Shown in pieces: positions 1 to 7,581 of a stretch of 64,000 nt of DNA; position 1 is the stretch's first letter, and every line of letters starts with the position of its first letter. Origin of the DNA: Streptomyces roseirectus (GTDB lineage Bacteria > Actinomycetota > Actinomycetes > Streptomycetales > Streptomycetaceae); contig NZ_CP060828.1 of NCBI RefSeq assembly GCF_014489635.1, forward strand, positions 9,040,001-9,104,000, read 5' to 3'. Under the pieces are notes generated by a model. The model ran no database searches and was not told where the DNA came from. It saw nothing but the letters and a program-made list of their open reading frames with translations. The translations under genes were made by a program, and so were the position numbers.

Positions 1-399
1 GTCGGCGGCCACCGGCGGGACGGCCAGTACTACGCGCCGACCCTCCTCACCGACGTCGACCAGGACGCCGAGATCGTCCAGGAGGAGGTCTTCGGCCCGG
101 TCCTCACGCTCCAGACCTTCGCCGACGAGGAGGAGGCGGTGCGCCTCGCCAACGGCACCCGCTTCGCTCTGGCCGCCACCGTCGCCACCGGCGACCCGGA
201 GCGCGCCGAACGCGTCACCGGGCGGCTCGTCGCGGGCACGGTCTGGGTCAACTGCTTCTTCGTCCGCGATCTGCGGGCCCCCTTCGGCGGCTCCCGGCTC
301 TCCGGCGTCGGCCGCGAGGGCGGCACCTGGAGCTTCGACTTCTACTGCGACGTCAAGAACACCGTGACCGCCCCCGGCGGCTGGAGGGACCATGGGTGA
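1..399 (+). CDS. hpaE: Aldehyde dehydrogenase, C-terminal part (5-carboxymethyl-2-hydroxymuconate semialdehyde dehydrogenase-like)
   Basis: The frame is open from base 1 to a TGA at 397-399, so only about 132 C-terminal residues are present and the start lies outside the window. The fragment carries the aldehyde dehydrogenase signature EEVFGPVL and the C-terminal pattern GTVWVNCFFVRDLRAPFGG, in which the conserved Asn and PFGG segments are clear. Its stop overlaps the start of the ring-cleavage dioxygenase gene, so it is very probably the operon partner that oxidises the semialdehyde produced by that enzyme. Family membership is certain from sequence. The substrate is inferred from the neighbours, since this C-terminal part cannot distinguish muconic semialdehyde dehydrogenases from others. 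Confidence 0.85.
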   Translation, partial: VGGHRRDGQYYAPTLLTDVDQDAEIVQEEVFGPVLTLQTFADEEEAVRLANGTRFALAATVATGDPERAERVTGRLVAGTVWVNCFFVRDLRAPFGGSRLSGVGREGGTWSFDFYCDVKNTVTAPGGWRDHG

Positions 400-1312
400 G
401 ATCGTCGGGGCGGGCCTCCTCGCCCACGTCCCCACCATCGTGCTGCCCGAGGAGACCCGGCTGGAGCTGAACGAGGGCAAGGAGATCACCCTCGTCACCG
501 GCCTGCGGCAACTCCGCGAGGACGTCTTCGAGCGCGACGACTACGACACCGTCGTCGTCCTGGACTCCCACTGGGCCACCACCGTCGAGTTCGTCGTCAC
601 CGCCCAGCAGCGCCGGGCGGGCCTGTTCACCTCGGAGGAACTGCCGCGCGGGATGTGCAGGATGCCGTACGACTTCCCCGGTGACCCCGAACTCGCCCAC
701 AGCATCGAGAAGTTCGCGGACAAGCACGGCACCTGGATCACCGCGATCGACGACGAGTACCTGCCGATCTACTACGCGACCATCAACCTCTGGAAGTTCC
801 TCGGCGAGGGCCTGCCCGACAAGCGGTGGGTGACCATCGGCGTGTGCCAGACCGGTGACATGGAGGACCACCTGCGGCTCGGCCGGGCCCTGGCGGACGG
901 GATCGCCGCCACCCCGGGGCGGCGCGTGCTGCTGATCGCCTCCGGAGCCCTCTCGCACACGTTCTGGCCGCTCAGGGAACTGCGCGACCACGAGGCCAGC
1001 GACCCGGCGCACATCTTCACCCCCGAGGCGCGCGAGGCCGACCACGAGCGGATCGCCTGGTTCAAGGCGGGCCGCCACGACCGCGTCCTGGACACCATGG
1101 ACGCGTTCTGGAAGCACAAGCCGGAGGCGAAGTTCTTCCACTACCTGATGATGGCCGGCGCCCTCGGCGAACGTGCCTGTGCGGCGAGGGCCCGTCAGTA
1201 CGGCGCGTACGAGAACTCGATCGGCACCGGTCAGGCACACCTCTGGTTCGACCGCCCCGAGGGCGGCTGGACCGCGTCCCCCACCCCCGTACAGGAGTCC
1301 GCCCATGCCTGA
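392..1312 (+). CDS. hpaD: 3,4-dihydroxyphenylacetate 2,3-dioxygenase, LigB-type extradiol enzyme
   Basis: This 306-aa protein is a type III (LigB superfamily) extradiol ring-cleavage dioxygenase. Such enzymes use Fe(II) to open catechols next to the hydroxyls. N-terminal metal ligands are visible as His12 in GLLAHVPT and His60 in VVLDSHWATT, both at the usual LigB positions. The length and the terminal GQAHLWFDRP motif fit homoprotocatechuate dioxygenases, whose product is 5-carboxymethyl-2-hydroxymuconate semialdehyde. The ATG at 392 follows a GGAGG ribosome site and overlaps the stop of the dehydrogenase that would oxidise that product. The stop overlaps the next start by 8 bp, indicating one translationally coupled operon. 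The exact catechol substrate is inferred from family and context. Confidence 0.88.
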   Translation: MGEIVGAGLLAHVPTIVLPEETRLELNEGKEITLVTGLRQLREDVFERDDYDTVVVLDSHWATTVEFVVTAQQRRAGLFTSEELPRGMCRMPYDFPGDPELAHSIEKFADKHGTWITAIDDEYLPIYYATINLWKFLGEGLPDKRWVTIGVCQTGDMEDHLRLGRALADGIAATPGRRVLLIASGALSHTFWPLRELRDHEASDPAHIFTPEAREADHERIAWFKAGRHDRVLDTMDAFWKHKPEAKFFHYLMMAGALGERACAARARQYGAYENSIGTGQAHLWFDRPEGGWTASPTPVQESAHA

Positions 1313-2150
1313 GTACCGCCGCATCCTGCTCGACGGCGCCGCAGTCCAGGTCACCGTCGACGGTGACGAACTGGTCGCCGGTGACGGCCGCCGCGTCAAG
1401 ACCGAGGAGGCGCGGCACCTGCCCCCGGTCGTCCCCTCCAAGGTGATCGCCGTCCACCTCAACCACCGCAGCCGGGTCGACGAGTTCCGGATCGATCTCC
1501 CCGGCACGCCCACCTACTTCCACAAGCCGACCTCGGCCCTCAACTCCCACGGGGGCGCCGTCGTCCGTCCCGAGGGCTGCAAGTGGCTCAACTACGAGGG
1601 CGAGGTCGCCATCGTCATCGGGAGGACCGCGCGCAACATCTCCCCGGCCGAGGCGGGCGAGTACATCGCGGGCTACACGATCGCCAACGACTACGGCCTG
1701 CACGACTTCCGTGACACCGATGCCGGTTCGATGCTCCGGGTCAAGGGCTCCGACACCCTCTGCCCCCTCGGCCCCGGCCTGGTCACCGACTGGGACTTCC
1801 ACGGCAAGCGCCTGCGCACCTATGTCAACGGCGAGGTCGTCCAGGACGGTTCGACCGACGAGATGCAGTGGGACATGCACTACCTCGTCGCCGACATCGC
1901 CCGCACCATCACCCTCTTCCCGGGTGACGTCCTGTTGTCCGGCACCCCTGCGGGCTCCCGCCCCGTCCAGCCCGGCGACATCGTCGAGGTCGAGGTCGAG
2001 GGCATCGGCAGGCTCACCAACCACATCGTCACCGGCCCGGCCCCGGTGCGCACCGACGTCGGCGCGCAGCCCACCGAATCGGAGGAGGTGCTGTCCACCG
2101 CGCTCGGCGGCGACTGGGAGTTCCGCGGAATCCGCCCGCCGAAGCGGTGA
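1305..2150 (+). CDS. hpaG: Fumarylacetoacetate hydrolase-family isomerase/decarboxylase of the homoprotocatechuate pathway
   Basis: A 281-aa FAH-family protein. Longer in-frame starts exist upstream, but ATG 1305 is chosen because AGGAG lies 7 nt before it and it overlaps the dioxygenase stop by only 8 bp. The conserved FAH core is visible, with the acidic metal-binding cluster in LNYEGEVAIVIG, the segment IANDYGLHDFRDTDAGSML, and the C-terminal GDVLLSGTPAG with GDIVEVEVEGIG. In meta-cleavage of homoprotocatechuate this family decarboxylates 5-oxopent-3-ene-1,2,5-tricarboxylate and isomerises 2-hydroxyhepta-2,4-diene-1,7-dioate. The protein is about the length of a single FAH domain. E. coli HpaG carries two fused domains, so this one may do only one step or act as a dimer. 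Acylpyruvase remains an alternative if context is ignored. Confidence 0.82.
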   Translation: MPEYRRILLDGAAVQVTVDGDELVAGDGRRVKTEEARHLPPVVPSKVIAVHLNHRSRVDEFRIDLPGTPTYFHKPTSALNSHGGAVVRPEGCKWLNYEGEVAIVIGRTARNISPAEAGEYIAGYTIANDYGLHDFRDTDAGSMLRVKGSDTLCPLGPGLVTDWDFHGKRLRTYVNGEVVQDGSTDEMQWDMHYLVADIARTITLFPGDVLLSGTPAGSRPVQPGDIVEVEVEGIGRLTNHIVTGPAPVRTDVGAQPTESEEVLSTALGGDWEFRGIRPPKR

Positions 2151-2198
2151 CGCTCCGCGGCGGTCTGCCGGGTCCGGCGCACGGGTAGGGTCGCGTCC

Positions 2199-2801
2199 AT
2201 GAGCGATTCCTCCGAGAAGCCCCCCGTGAGGCCCCGCAAGCGCGTGGACTACGGGACCGGCCGTGAGGCCCTGCTCAACGCGGCCGTGCGCGTGGTGGCC
2301 CGGGGCGGGCTGCGCAAGCTCACCTATCGCGCCGTCGCCGAGGAGGCGGGTGTCACGCACGGGCTCGTGGTGCACCACTTCGGTTCGCGGGACGCGCTGA
2401 TCGAGGCGGCCCTCGAACACGCGGTGCGCACCAGCGCGAGCACGAGCTCCCTGGAGCCCGGCACGGGCGACATCGCGGACTTCGCGGCGGGACTGGCGGA
2501 CATGGTCACGCGCGAGCCGGCCATGCAGACGTTCCAGTACGAGCTCATGCTCGAATCCCGGCGCAGGCCCGAGCTCCTTCCGCAGATCCGCGCGCTGTAC
2601 GACGAGTACTTCCAGGCCACGGAGAGGGAGCTGTCCCAGAGCCTGCCCGAAGGCACCAGCCCGGCCCTGACCCGGCTCGTCTTCGCCGCCTTGGAGGGCC
2701 TTGTGCTGCACCAACTGGTCCTCGACGAGCCGGACGTCACCGAGGCCGCGCTGAAAGAACTGCGATCCCTGCTGACCCGGCAGCCGGTGGCCGGGAACTA
2801 G
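2199..2801 (+). CDS. TetR/AcrR-family transcriptional regulator
   Basis: A 200-aa regulator with an N-terminal helix-turn-helix of TetR type, seen as ALLNAAVRVVARGGLRKLTY, then RAVAEEAGVTHGLVVHHFGS and RDALIEAAL (residues about 25-70). The remaining all-helical region would be the ligand-binding and dimerisation domain. It lies 48 bp downstream of the aromatic catabolism genes on the same strand, so it is a reasonable candidate repressor of that operon, with a ring-cleavage intermediate as inducer. It could instead control the permease operon that follows after 345 bp, where an inverted repeat is present. The family call is firm and the target is inference. Confidence 0.85.
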   Translation: MSDSSEKPPVRPRKRVDYGTGREALLNAAVRVVARGGLRKLTYRAVAEEAGVTHGLVVHHFGSRDALIEAALEHAVRTSASTSSLEPGTGDIADFAAGLADMVTREPAMQTFQYELMLESRRRPELLPQIRALYDEYFQATERELSQSLPEGTSPALTRLVFAALEGLVLHQLVLDEPDVTEAALKELRSLLTRQPVAGN

Positions 2802-2853
2802 GGCCCTCCGCGCACCGGCAGGCCGGAGCGGGCCCCTTCGCACGGCGCCGGGG

Positions 2854-3020
2854 GCCCGGCTGATCCGCGACCCCACCCTGAGCGTGCGGCAACTCGACTT
2901 CGGGCCGGCCGCCCCCCCTCCACCACACCATGCTCGGCAAGGACGCCCCCGACCACACCCGCCGACGCGCACACCGAGTTCCTGCGCACGGTCACCCGTC
3001 TCCCCGTCCGCTTCCGCTGA
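2854..3020 (+). pseudogene. Possible decayed cytochrome P450 remnant
   Basis: There is no intact gene between 2802 and 3146. Three short stretches in three different frames resemble pieces of an actinobacterial cytochrome P450, in the right order. ARLIRDPTLSV (from 2854) resembles the segment where P450s read LLRDPRLS. MLGKDAPDHTRRR (from 2930) resembles the conserved MxGxDPPEHTRLR block. EFLRTVTRLPVRFR then ends at a TGA at 3018-3020, like a P450 C-terminus. If real, this is a relic with most of the gene deleted and at least two frame changes. The pieces are short and GC-rich, so chance similarity is possible. Confidence 0.3.
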
Positions 3021-3051
3021 CCCTCGCGGAAACAGCCGCCCGAAACCCCTT

Positions 3052-3095
3052 GCCAAACGGATAGTTCGCGCCCACGATGAGGCAACTCGTTTGGC
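3052..3095. promoter_or_regulatory. Inverted repeat upstream of the permease operon, candidate operator
   Basis: GCCAAACG at 3052-3059 is repeated as its exact reverse complement CGTTTGGC at 3088-3095, with 28 bp between. It sits about 50-95 bp before the permease start, in a locally AT-richer stretch. A separated perfect repeat here could bind a dimeric regulator such as the upstream TetR or downstream MarR protein. I see no clear -10/-35 pair. Confidence 0.35.
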
Positions 3096-3146
3096 CTAAA
3101 ACGAAATTCCCGCCCCCTCCCCGCTCCCCCCGGCAGGTGAATTCGA

Positions 3147-4622
3147 GTGGACAGTCAGACCGCGGTCGCCACACAGACCGCTGACGACGCATCCGTGACA
3201 GGCAGACTCAAGCCCAACTCCCTCGGTGTCCTCGGCATCCTCTTCTTCGTCCTCTCCGCCCAGGCGCCCCTGACCGGCATCGCCGGGGCCGTGCCCATCG
3301 CCATAGCCATCGGCAACGGCGCCGGCGCCCCGGCCACCTATCTCGCGGCCGGCGTCATCGTCCTGCTGTTCTCCGTGGGCTTCGTCGCCATGGGCCGCCA
3401 CGTCGTGGACGCCGGCGCCTTCTACACGTACATCGGCAAAGGGCTCGGACGCTCGGCCGGCTCCGGCAGCGCCGCCGTCGCGCTCTTCGCCTACTGCGCC
3501 GTCCAGGCGTGCATGTACGGGCTGTACGGAAGCATCGTGAGCGGCGTCGTCGAGCGCCACACCGGGACCCATGTGGCGTGGTGGGTCTGGGCCCTCGTCA
3601 CCATGGCGGTCGTGCAGGTCCTCGGCGCCTCGGGCATCGAGATGGGCGCCAGGATCCTCGCCGTGTTCGTGCTCGCCGAGTTCAGCATCCTGATCGTCTT
3701 CGCCCTCGTGACCCTCTTCAAGGGCGGCGGCCCCGAAGGGCTCGGCCTCGCGGACAGCTTCGCGCCGTCCGCCGCGCTCCAGGGCGCTCCCGGGGTGGCG
3801 CTGATGTTCGCCGTGGCGTCGATGTTCGGCTTCGAGGCCACCGCCATCTACGGCGAGGAGGCCCGTGAACCCCACAGGACCGTCCCCCGGGCCACCTACC
3901 TCTCCGTCGCGGTGGTCACCGGATTCTTCGCCTTCACCTCATGGATGCTGGTCTCCGCGCACGGTCCGTCCCGTGCCACGGCCGAGGCGGGCCAGGCACT
4001 GGAGAGCGGCGACGCCGCCGCCTTCGTGTTCGCGCCGATCGCCGCCCAGTTCGGCGGCTGGGTCGATGACGTGCTGCCGGTCCTGCTGGCCACCTCCCTG
4101 TTCGCCGGCCTCCTCGCCTTCCACAACTCCGCCAACCGCTACCTGTTCTCCCTCGGCCGCGAAGGGCTCCTGCCGCACCGGCTGACCGCCCTCAACCGGC
4201 GTCACTCGCCCTGGGCGGCGGGCACCGTACAGACCGCGATCGCGGTGCTGCTCGTGACGCCCTTCGCGGTCCTCGGCAAGGACCCGGTGCTGACCCTCTT
4301 CTCCTGGTTCAGCGGAGTCGCCGTCCTCGGCATCATGCTGCTGTACTTCCTGACCTCGGTCTCGGTCATCGTGTTCTTCCGCCGCTCCGGCGCCGACACC
4401 CGCCCCTGGAACACCCTCATCGCCCCCGCCCTGGGCGCACTCGGCATCGCCGGTGCCATCTGGCTCATCGTCGCCAACTTCACGACCCTCATCGGCGGCG
4501 ACCGGACCACGGCCCTGTGGCTCCAGGCCACCGTCCCGGCGGTGCTGATCCTCGGCGTCGTTACCGCCCGGCTGACCCGGCCCAGGGCAGCGGCCACCCA
4601 TGAAACGGAGAGCGCGTGCTGA
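3147..4622 (+). CDS. APC-superfamily amino acid/amine permease
   Basis: A 491-aa hydrophobic protein with about twelve predicted membrane helices, of the amino acid-polyamine-organocation superfamily. The APC hallmark FGFEATAIYGEEAREPHRT lies mid-protein, and helix 1 shows the G-rich AQAPLTGIAGAVPIAIAIG segment used for substrate binding in this fold. Translation starts at GTG 3147, preceded by AGGTGA. The last codons overlap the start of an aldehyde dehydrogenase gene (GTGCTGA junction), followed by a gamma-glutamyl-GABA hydrolase, so import of a diamine, GABA or a related amine for catabolism is likely. The family is certain and the substrate is inferred from context. Confidence 0.9.
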   Translation: MDSQTAVATQTADDASVTGRLKPNSLGVLGILFFVLSAQAPLTGIAGAVPIAIAIGNGAGAPATYLAAGVIVLLFSVGFVAMGRHVVDAGAFYTYIGKGLGRSAGSGSAAVALFAYCAVQACMYGLYGSIVSGVVERHTGTHVAWWVWALVTMAVVQVLGASGIEMGARILAVFVLAEFSILIVFALVTLFKGGGPEGLGLADSFAPSAALQGAPGVALMFAVASMFGFEATAIYGEEAREPHRTVPRATYLSVAVVTGFFAFTSWMLVSAHGPSRATAEAGQALESGDAAAFVFAPIAAQFGGWVDDVLPVLLATSLFAGLLAFHNSANRYLFSLGREGLLPHRLTALNRRHSPWAAGTVQTAIAVLLVTPFAVLGKDPVLTLFSWFSGVAVLGIMLLYFLTSVSVIVFFRRSGADTRPWNTLIAPALGALGIAGAIWLIVANFTTLIGGDRTTALWLQATVPAVLILGVVTARLTRPRAAATHETESAC

Positions 4623-6106
4623 ACGCCACCCACGAGGAACTGCTGCGCCGAGCCAAGGCACTCGACCTGCCCACGCGACACCACATCGACGGCGACGACG
4701 AGGCCGGGGGCGGCGGATCGTTCGCCGTGGTCTCCCCCCGTGACGGCCAGACCCTGGTCCACGTCGCCGACGCGCACGAGGCCGAGGTCGACCTCGCCGT
4801 CGCGGCGGCGCGCCGCGCCTTCGACACCGGGCCGTGGCCGCACCTGGCGCCCGCCGAACGCGGCCGGGTCCTGCTGCGGATCGCCGAACTGCTGGAAGAA
4901 CGGCGCGAGGAACTGGCGCTGACCGTGAGCCTGGAGATGGGCAAACCCGTCACCGACGCGTACGCCATCGAACTGCGCGCCGCGATCAACACCTTCCGCT
5001 GGTACGGGCAGCTCGCCGACAAACTCACCGACGAGTCCCCCCACACCGCACCGGACGCGCTCGCCCTGATCACCCGGGAGCCGACCGGCGTCGTCGGCGC
5101 CGTCGTACCGTGGAACTTCCCGCTCACCCTGGCGAGTTGGAAAGTCGCGCCCGCGCTCGCCGCCGGCTGCACGGTCGTCCTGAAACCGTCCGAGTCCTCC
5201 CCGCTGTCCGCCCTCCTCCTCGGCCGCGCCGCCACCGACGCCGGACTGCCACCGGGCGTCCTCAACGTCGTGACCGGTGACGGGCCGACGGCCGGCCGGG
5301 CGCTCGGCCTCCACCCCGACGTCGACGTCCTCGCCTTCACCGGCTCCACCGCCGTCGGCCGCCACTTCCTGCGCTACGCCGCCGACTCCAACCTCAAGCG
5401 CGTCTGGCTCGAACTCGGCGGCAAGTCACCCAACATCGTCCTGCCCGACGCCCCCGACCTGGAGAAGGCGGCGGCGACCGCGGCCTGGGGCATCTTCTTC
5501 AACCAGGGCGAGATGTGCACCGCGCCCTCCCGGCTGCTGGTCCACTCCTCCATCGCCGAACAGGTCACGGAGGCCGTCGTGGCGCGGGCGCGCGAGCTGC
5601 GGGTGGGCGACCCGCTCGACCCGGCCACCGAGATGGGCGCACTCGTCGGCGACAGCCACCTCGACAGGGTCCTGGAGCACGTCGCCTCCGGCCTGGAGGA
5701 AGGGTCCCGGCTGCGCACGGGCGGGGGCCGGGTCCTGGCCGAGACCGGCGGCAGCTACCTGCGGCCCACCGTGTTCGACCGGGTCGGCCCCGGCACGCGG
5801 CTGGCCCGCGAGGAGATCTTCGGCCCCGTCCTGTCCGTGCTCACCTTCGACGACCTCGACGAGGCGGTCCGGCTCGCCAACGCCACCGAGTACGGCCTCG
5901 CCGCCGGCCTGTGGACCTCCGACCTGTCCACCGCCCACAAGGTGTCACGCGCCCTCAAGGCCGGCACGGTCTGGGTCAACTGCTACGAGGAGGGCGACCT
6001 GACCGTCCCCTTCGGCGGCGTGAAGCAGTCCGGCAACGGCCGCGACAAGTCCGTCCACGCCATCGAGAAGTACACCGAACTGAAGACCACCTGGATCCAG
6101 CTGTGA
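4616..6106 (+). CDS. puuC: NAD(P)-dependent aldehyde dehydrogenase, gamma-glutamyl-gamma-aminobutyraldehyde type
   Basis: A complete 496-aa class I aldehyde dehydrogenase. The cofactor motif VVPWNFPL and the FTGSTAVGR loop are present. The general base Glu266 lies in LELGGKSPNIV, the nucleophile Cys301 in FNQGEMCTAPSR, and EEIFGPVLSV follows. The N-terminal RRAKALDLPTRHHIDG block fits the PuuC / gamma-glutamyl-gamma-aminobutyraldehyde group. It starts at GTG 4616 inside the end of the permease gene, and its own stop overlaps the start of a gamma-glutamyl-GABA hydrolase (GTGA). Translational coupling on both sides argues for one pathway in which a gamma-glutamylated amino-aldehyde is oxidised and then deglutamylated. 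Other amino-aldehyde substrates remain possible. Confidence 0.82.
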   Translation: MLNATHEELLRRAKALDLPTRHHIDGDDEAGGGGSFAVVSPRDGQTLVHVADAHEAEVDLAVAAARRAFDTGPWPHLAPAERGRVLLRIAELLEERREELALTVSLEMGKPVTDAYAIELRAAINTFRWYGQLADKLTDESPHTAPDALALITREPTGVVGAVVPWNFPLTLASWKVAPALAAGCTVVLKPSESSPLSALLLGRAATDAGLPPGVLNVVTGDGPTAGRALGLHPDVDVLAFTGSTAVGRHFLRYAADSNLKRVWLELGGKSPNIVLPDAPDLEKAAATAAWGIFFNQGEMCTAPSRLLVHSSIAEQVTEAVVARARELRVGDPLDPATEMGALVGDSHLDRVLEHVASGLEEGSRLRTGGGRVLAETGGSYLRPTVFDRVGPGTRLAREEIFGPVLSVLTFDDLDEAVRLANATEYGLAAGLWTSDLSTAHKVSRALKAGTVWVNCYEEGDLTVPFGGVKQSGNGRDKSVHAIEKYTELKTTWIQL

Positions 6107-6825
6107 CCCGTACGCACCCGCGCCCCCTGATCGCGATTCCGGCCCGGTTCGCCGCCACCACGTCCGCGCTCCGTCATGCCGCCGAGGTCAACGCCCGCGC
6201 GCTGGTCGAGGCCGTGTGGCGGGCCGGGGGAGAGCCGGTGAGCATCCACCCCGCCGACCCGGCCGCGGCCGGCGTGGCCGGCCGGCTCGCCCGCTTCGAC
6301 GGCGTGCTCCTCCCGGGCGGCGGAGACCTCGCCCCCCACCGCTACGGCGCCACCGACACCCACGACAGCGTCTACGACGTCGACGACCTCCAGGACGCGT
6401 TCGACCTCGAAGTCGCCCGCCGCACCCTGGACTTGGGACTACCGCTGCTGGCGATCTGCCGCGGGCTCCAGGCGGTGAACGTCGCCCTCGGCGGCAGCCT
6501 GGAACAGGACATGGGCGGCCCGGACCGCGAACACCGGCACCTCGTGCACCCGGTCACGATCCAGCGCGGCACGCTGCTCGCACGGGCCACCGGCGCGGAG
6601 AAGACGGACGCCTCCTGCTACCACCACCAGCGAGTCGACCGCGTCGGCGTCGGGCTCACGGTCACCGCGCGGGCCGCCGACGGCACCGTGGAGGGGCTTG
6701 AAGCGCCCGGACACCCGGGGTGGTTCACAGCGGTCCAGTGGCACCCCGAGGACACCGCGGACCGGGACCCGGCCCAGCAGGGCCTGTTCGACGCCCTGGT
6801 CGACGCCGCCCACGACAGTGGCTGA
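6103..6825 (+). CDS. puuD: Class I glutamine amidotransferase-like gamma-glutamyl-gamma-aminobutyrate hydrolase
   Basis: A 240-aa protein of the peptidase C26 / PuuD family. The catalytic triad is visible as nucleophile Cys119 in the elbow LLAICRGLQAVNVALGG, and His214 and Glu216 in AVQWHPED. LPGGGDLAPHRYG is the family oxyanion region. GTG 6103 is taken as the start because it overlaps the dehydrogenase stop by 4 bp and gives the normal family length. The enzyme would hydrolyse gamma-glutamyl-GABA to glutamate and GABA. Partner genes of the E. coli pathway (glutamine synthetase-like PuuA, oxidase PuuB) are not in the window, so they must lie elsewhere or be replaced. Confidence 0.88.
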   Translation: MTRTHPRPLIAIPARFAATTSALRHAAEVNARALVEAVWRAGGEPVSIHPADPAAAGVAGRLARFDGVLLPGGGDLAPHRYGATDTHDSVYDVDDLQDAFDLEVARRTLDLGLPLLAICRGLQAVNVALGGSLEQDMGGPDREHRHLVHPVTIQRGTLLARATGAEKTDASCYHHQRVDRVGVGLTVTARAADGTVEGLEAPGHPGWFTAVQWHPEDTADRDPAQQGLFDALVDAAHDSG

Positions 6826-6889
6826 CAGGGCACGGCTCCTTCCGGCGTCCGTGACTGCCCCGGGCTCCCTCGTCCGGGACCGGTGCGGT

Positions 6890-7459
6890 TCAGCTCTTCC
6901 GGCGGCCGCTGCGGCGTGGTGCCGGGGCGGCACCGCCCAGCAGGTCCTGGCGGCGCTCCTCGCCGTTCTCCTCCACCTGGAGTACCACCCGGCGCAGTCC
7001 GGCGGCGACGGTCCGGCAGTCCGCGTCGCTGAGCTGACCGGTGACGAAGGCTTCCTCCTCGTTGAACGCCGGAAAGAGGCGCTGCATCAGCTCTTCGCCT
7101 TCGTCGGTCAGGCTCAGGAGCACCAGCCTTCCGTCGGTGGGATGGCCTGCTCGCCGCACGAGCCCTCGCCTCTCCAGCGTCCGGGCGACGCCTGTGAGCG
7201 TGCCCTTGGAGATCCCGGCCTCCTCGGCCACGTGCCGCGTCTCCGACTCGCCCCAGATCCAGATGACCCAGAGCACCACGAAGGCGGTCCAGGTCAGGTC
7301 GGCGCCGCGCAGCACGGAGTTCTCCAGGTGCTGCCGCACCGCCGAGGCGGCGCGATAGATGTTGGCGACCACGGCCATCTGGTCGTGCCGGACGGGGATA
7401 CCGCCGAGCCTGGCCGCGGCCAGCTTCTCGGCTTCGGCGATGGATCGATGGCCGGGCAC
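6890..7459 (-). CDS. MarR-family transcriptional regulator
   Basis: A protein of about 189 aa with a MarR winged helix. The helix ADLTWTAFVVLWVIWIW is followed by the recognition helix region AEEAGISKGTLTGVARTLE and the wing RAGHPTDGRLVLLSLTDEGEE. An upstream GTG at 7465 is possible, but GTG 7459 has AAGGAG at a 7-nt spacing, whereas the same site nearly touches the upstream GTG, so 7459 is preferred. The gene converges on the permease/puuD operon with only 64 bp between stops. A GGATCC-centred quasi-palindrome about 40 bp upstream could be its own operator. The effector and target genes are unknown. Confidence 0.85.
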   Translation of the reverse strand: MPGHRSIAEAEKLAAARLGGIPVRHDQMAVVANIYRAASAVRQHLENSVLRGADLTWTAFVVLWVIWIWGESETRHVAEEAGISKGTLTGVARTLERRGLVRRAGHPTDGRLVLLSLTDEGEELMQRLFPAFNEEEAFVTGQLSDADCRTVAAGLRRVVLQVEENGEERRQDLLGGAAPAPRRSGRRKS

Positions 7460-7498
7460 GAGCACGCTCCTTCGGGCCGCCTGCGAAGGCGTGAGACC

Positions 7499-7518
7499 TT
7501 GGAATTGTTCGGATCCAA
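7499..7518. promoter_or_regulatory. Quasi-palindrome upstream of the MarR gene, candidate autoregulatory operator
   Basis: The 20-bp element begins TTGGA and ends TCCAA and also contains the near-palindrome TTCGGATCCAAA centred on GGATCC. It lies about 40 bp upstream of the MarR start, where MarR proteins commonly autoregulate. A TATGAT hexamer on the minus strand lies just upstream of it and could be a -10 element. This is a pattern-based guess. Confidence 0.4.
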
Positions 7519-7533
7519 ATCATACGGTGCGCG

Positions 7534-7575
7534 CCGAGGGCCGTGTCCCCTGGTGACGGGGGACACGGCCCTCGG
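7534..7575 (-). terminator. Strong intrinsic hairpin terminator of the DUF6603 cassette
   Basis: A perfect 17-bp stem (7534-7550 paired with 7559-7575) encloses an 8-nt loop, starting 7 bp beyond the stop codon of the fibre-like gene. No long U tract follows, as is usual in Streptomyces. The position shows that the minus-strand cassette ends here and is separated from the MarR gene. Confidence 0.8.
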
Positions 7576-7581
7576 TCGTCG

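Noticed and set aside
1173..1304. Longer N-terminus for the FAH-family protein
   Set aside because: It overlaps the dioxygenase coding region. ATG 1305 has AGGAG at good spacing and normal family length.
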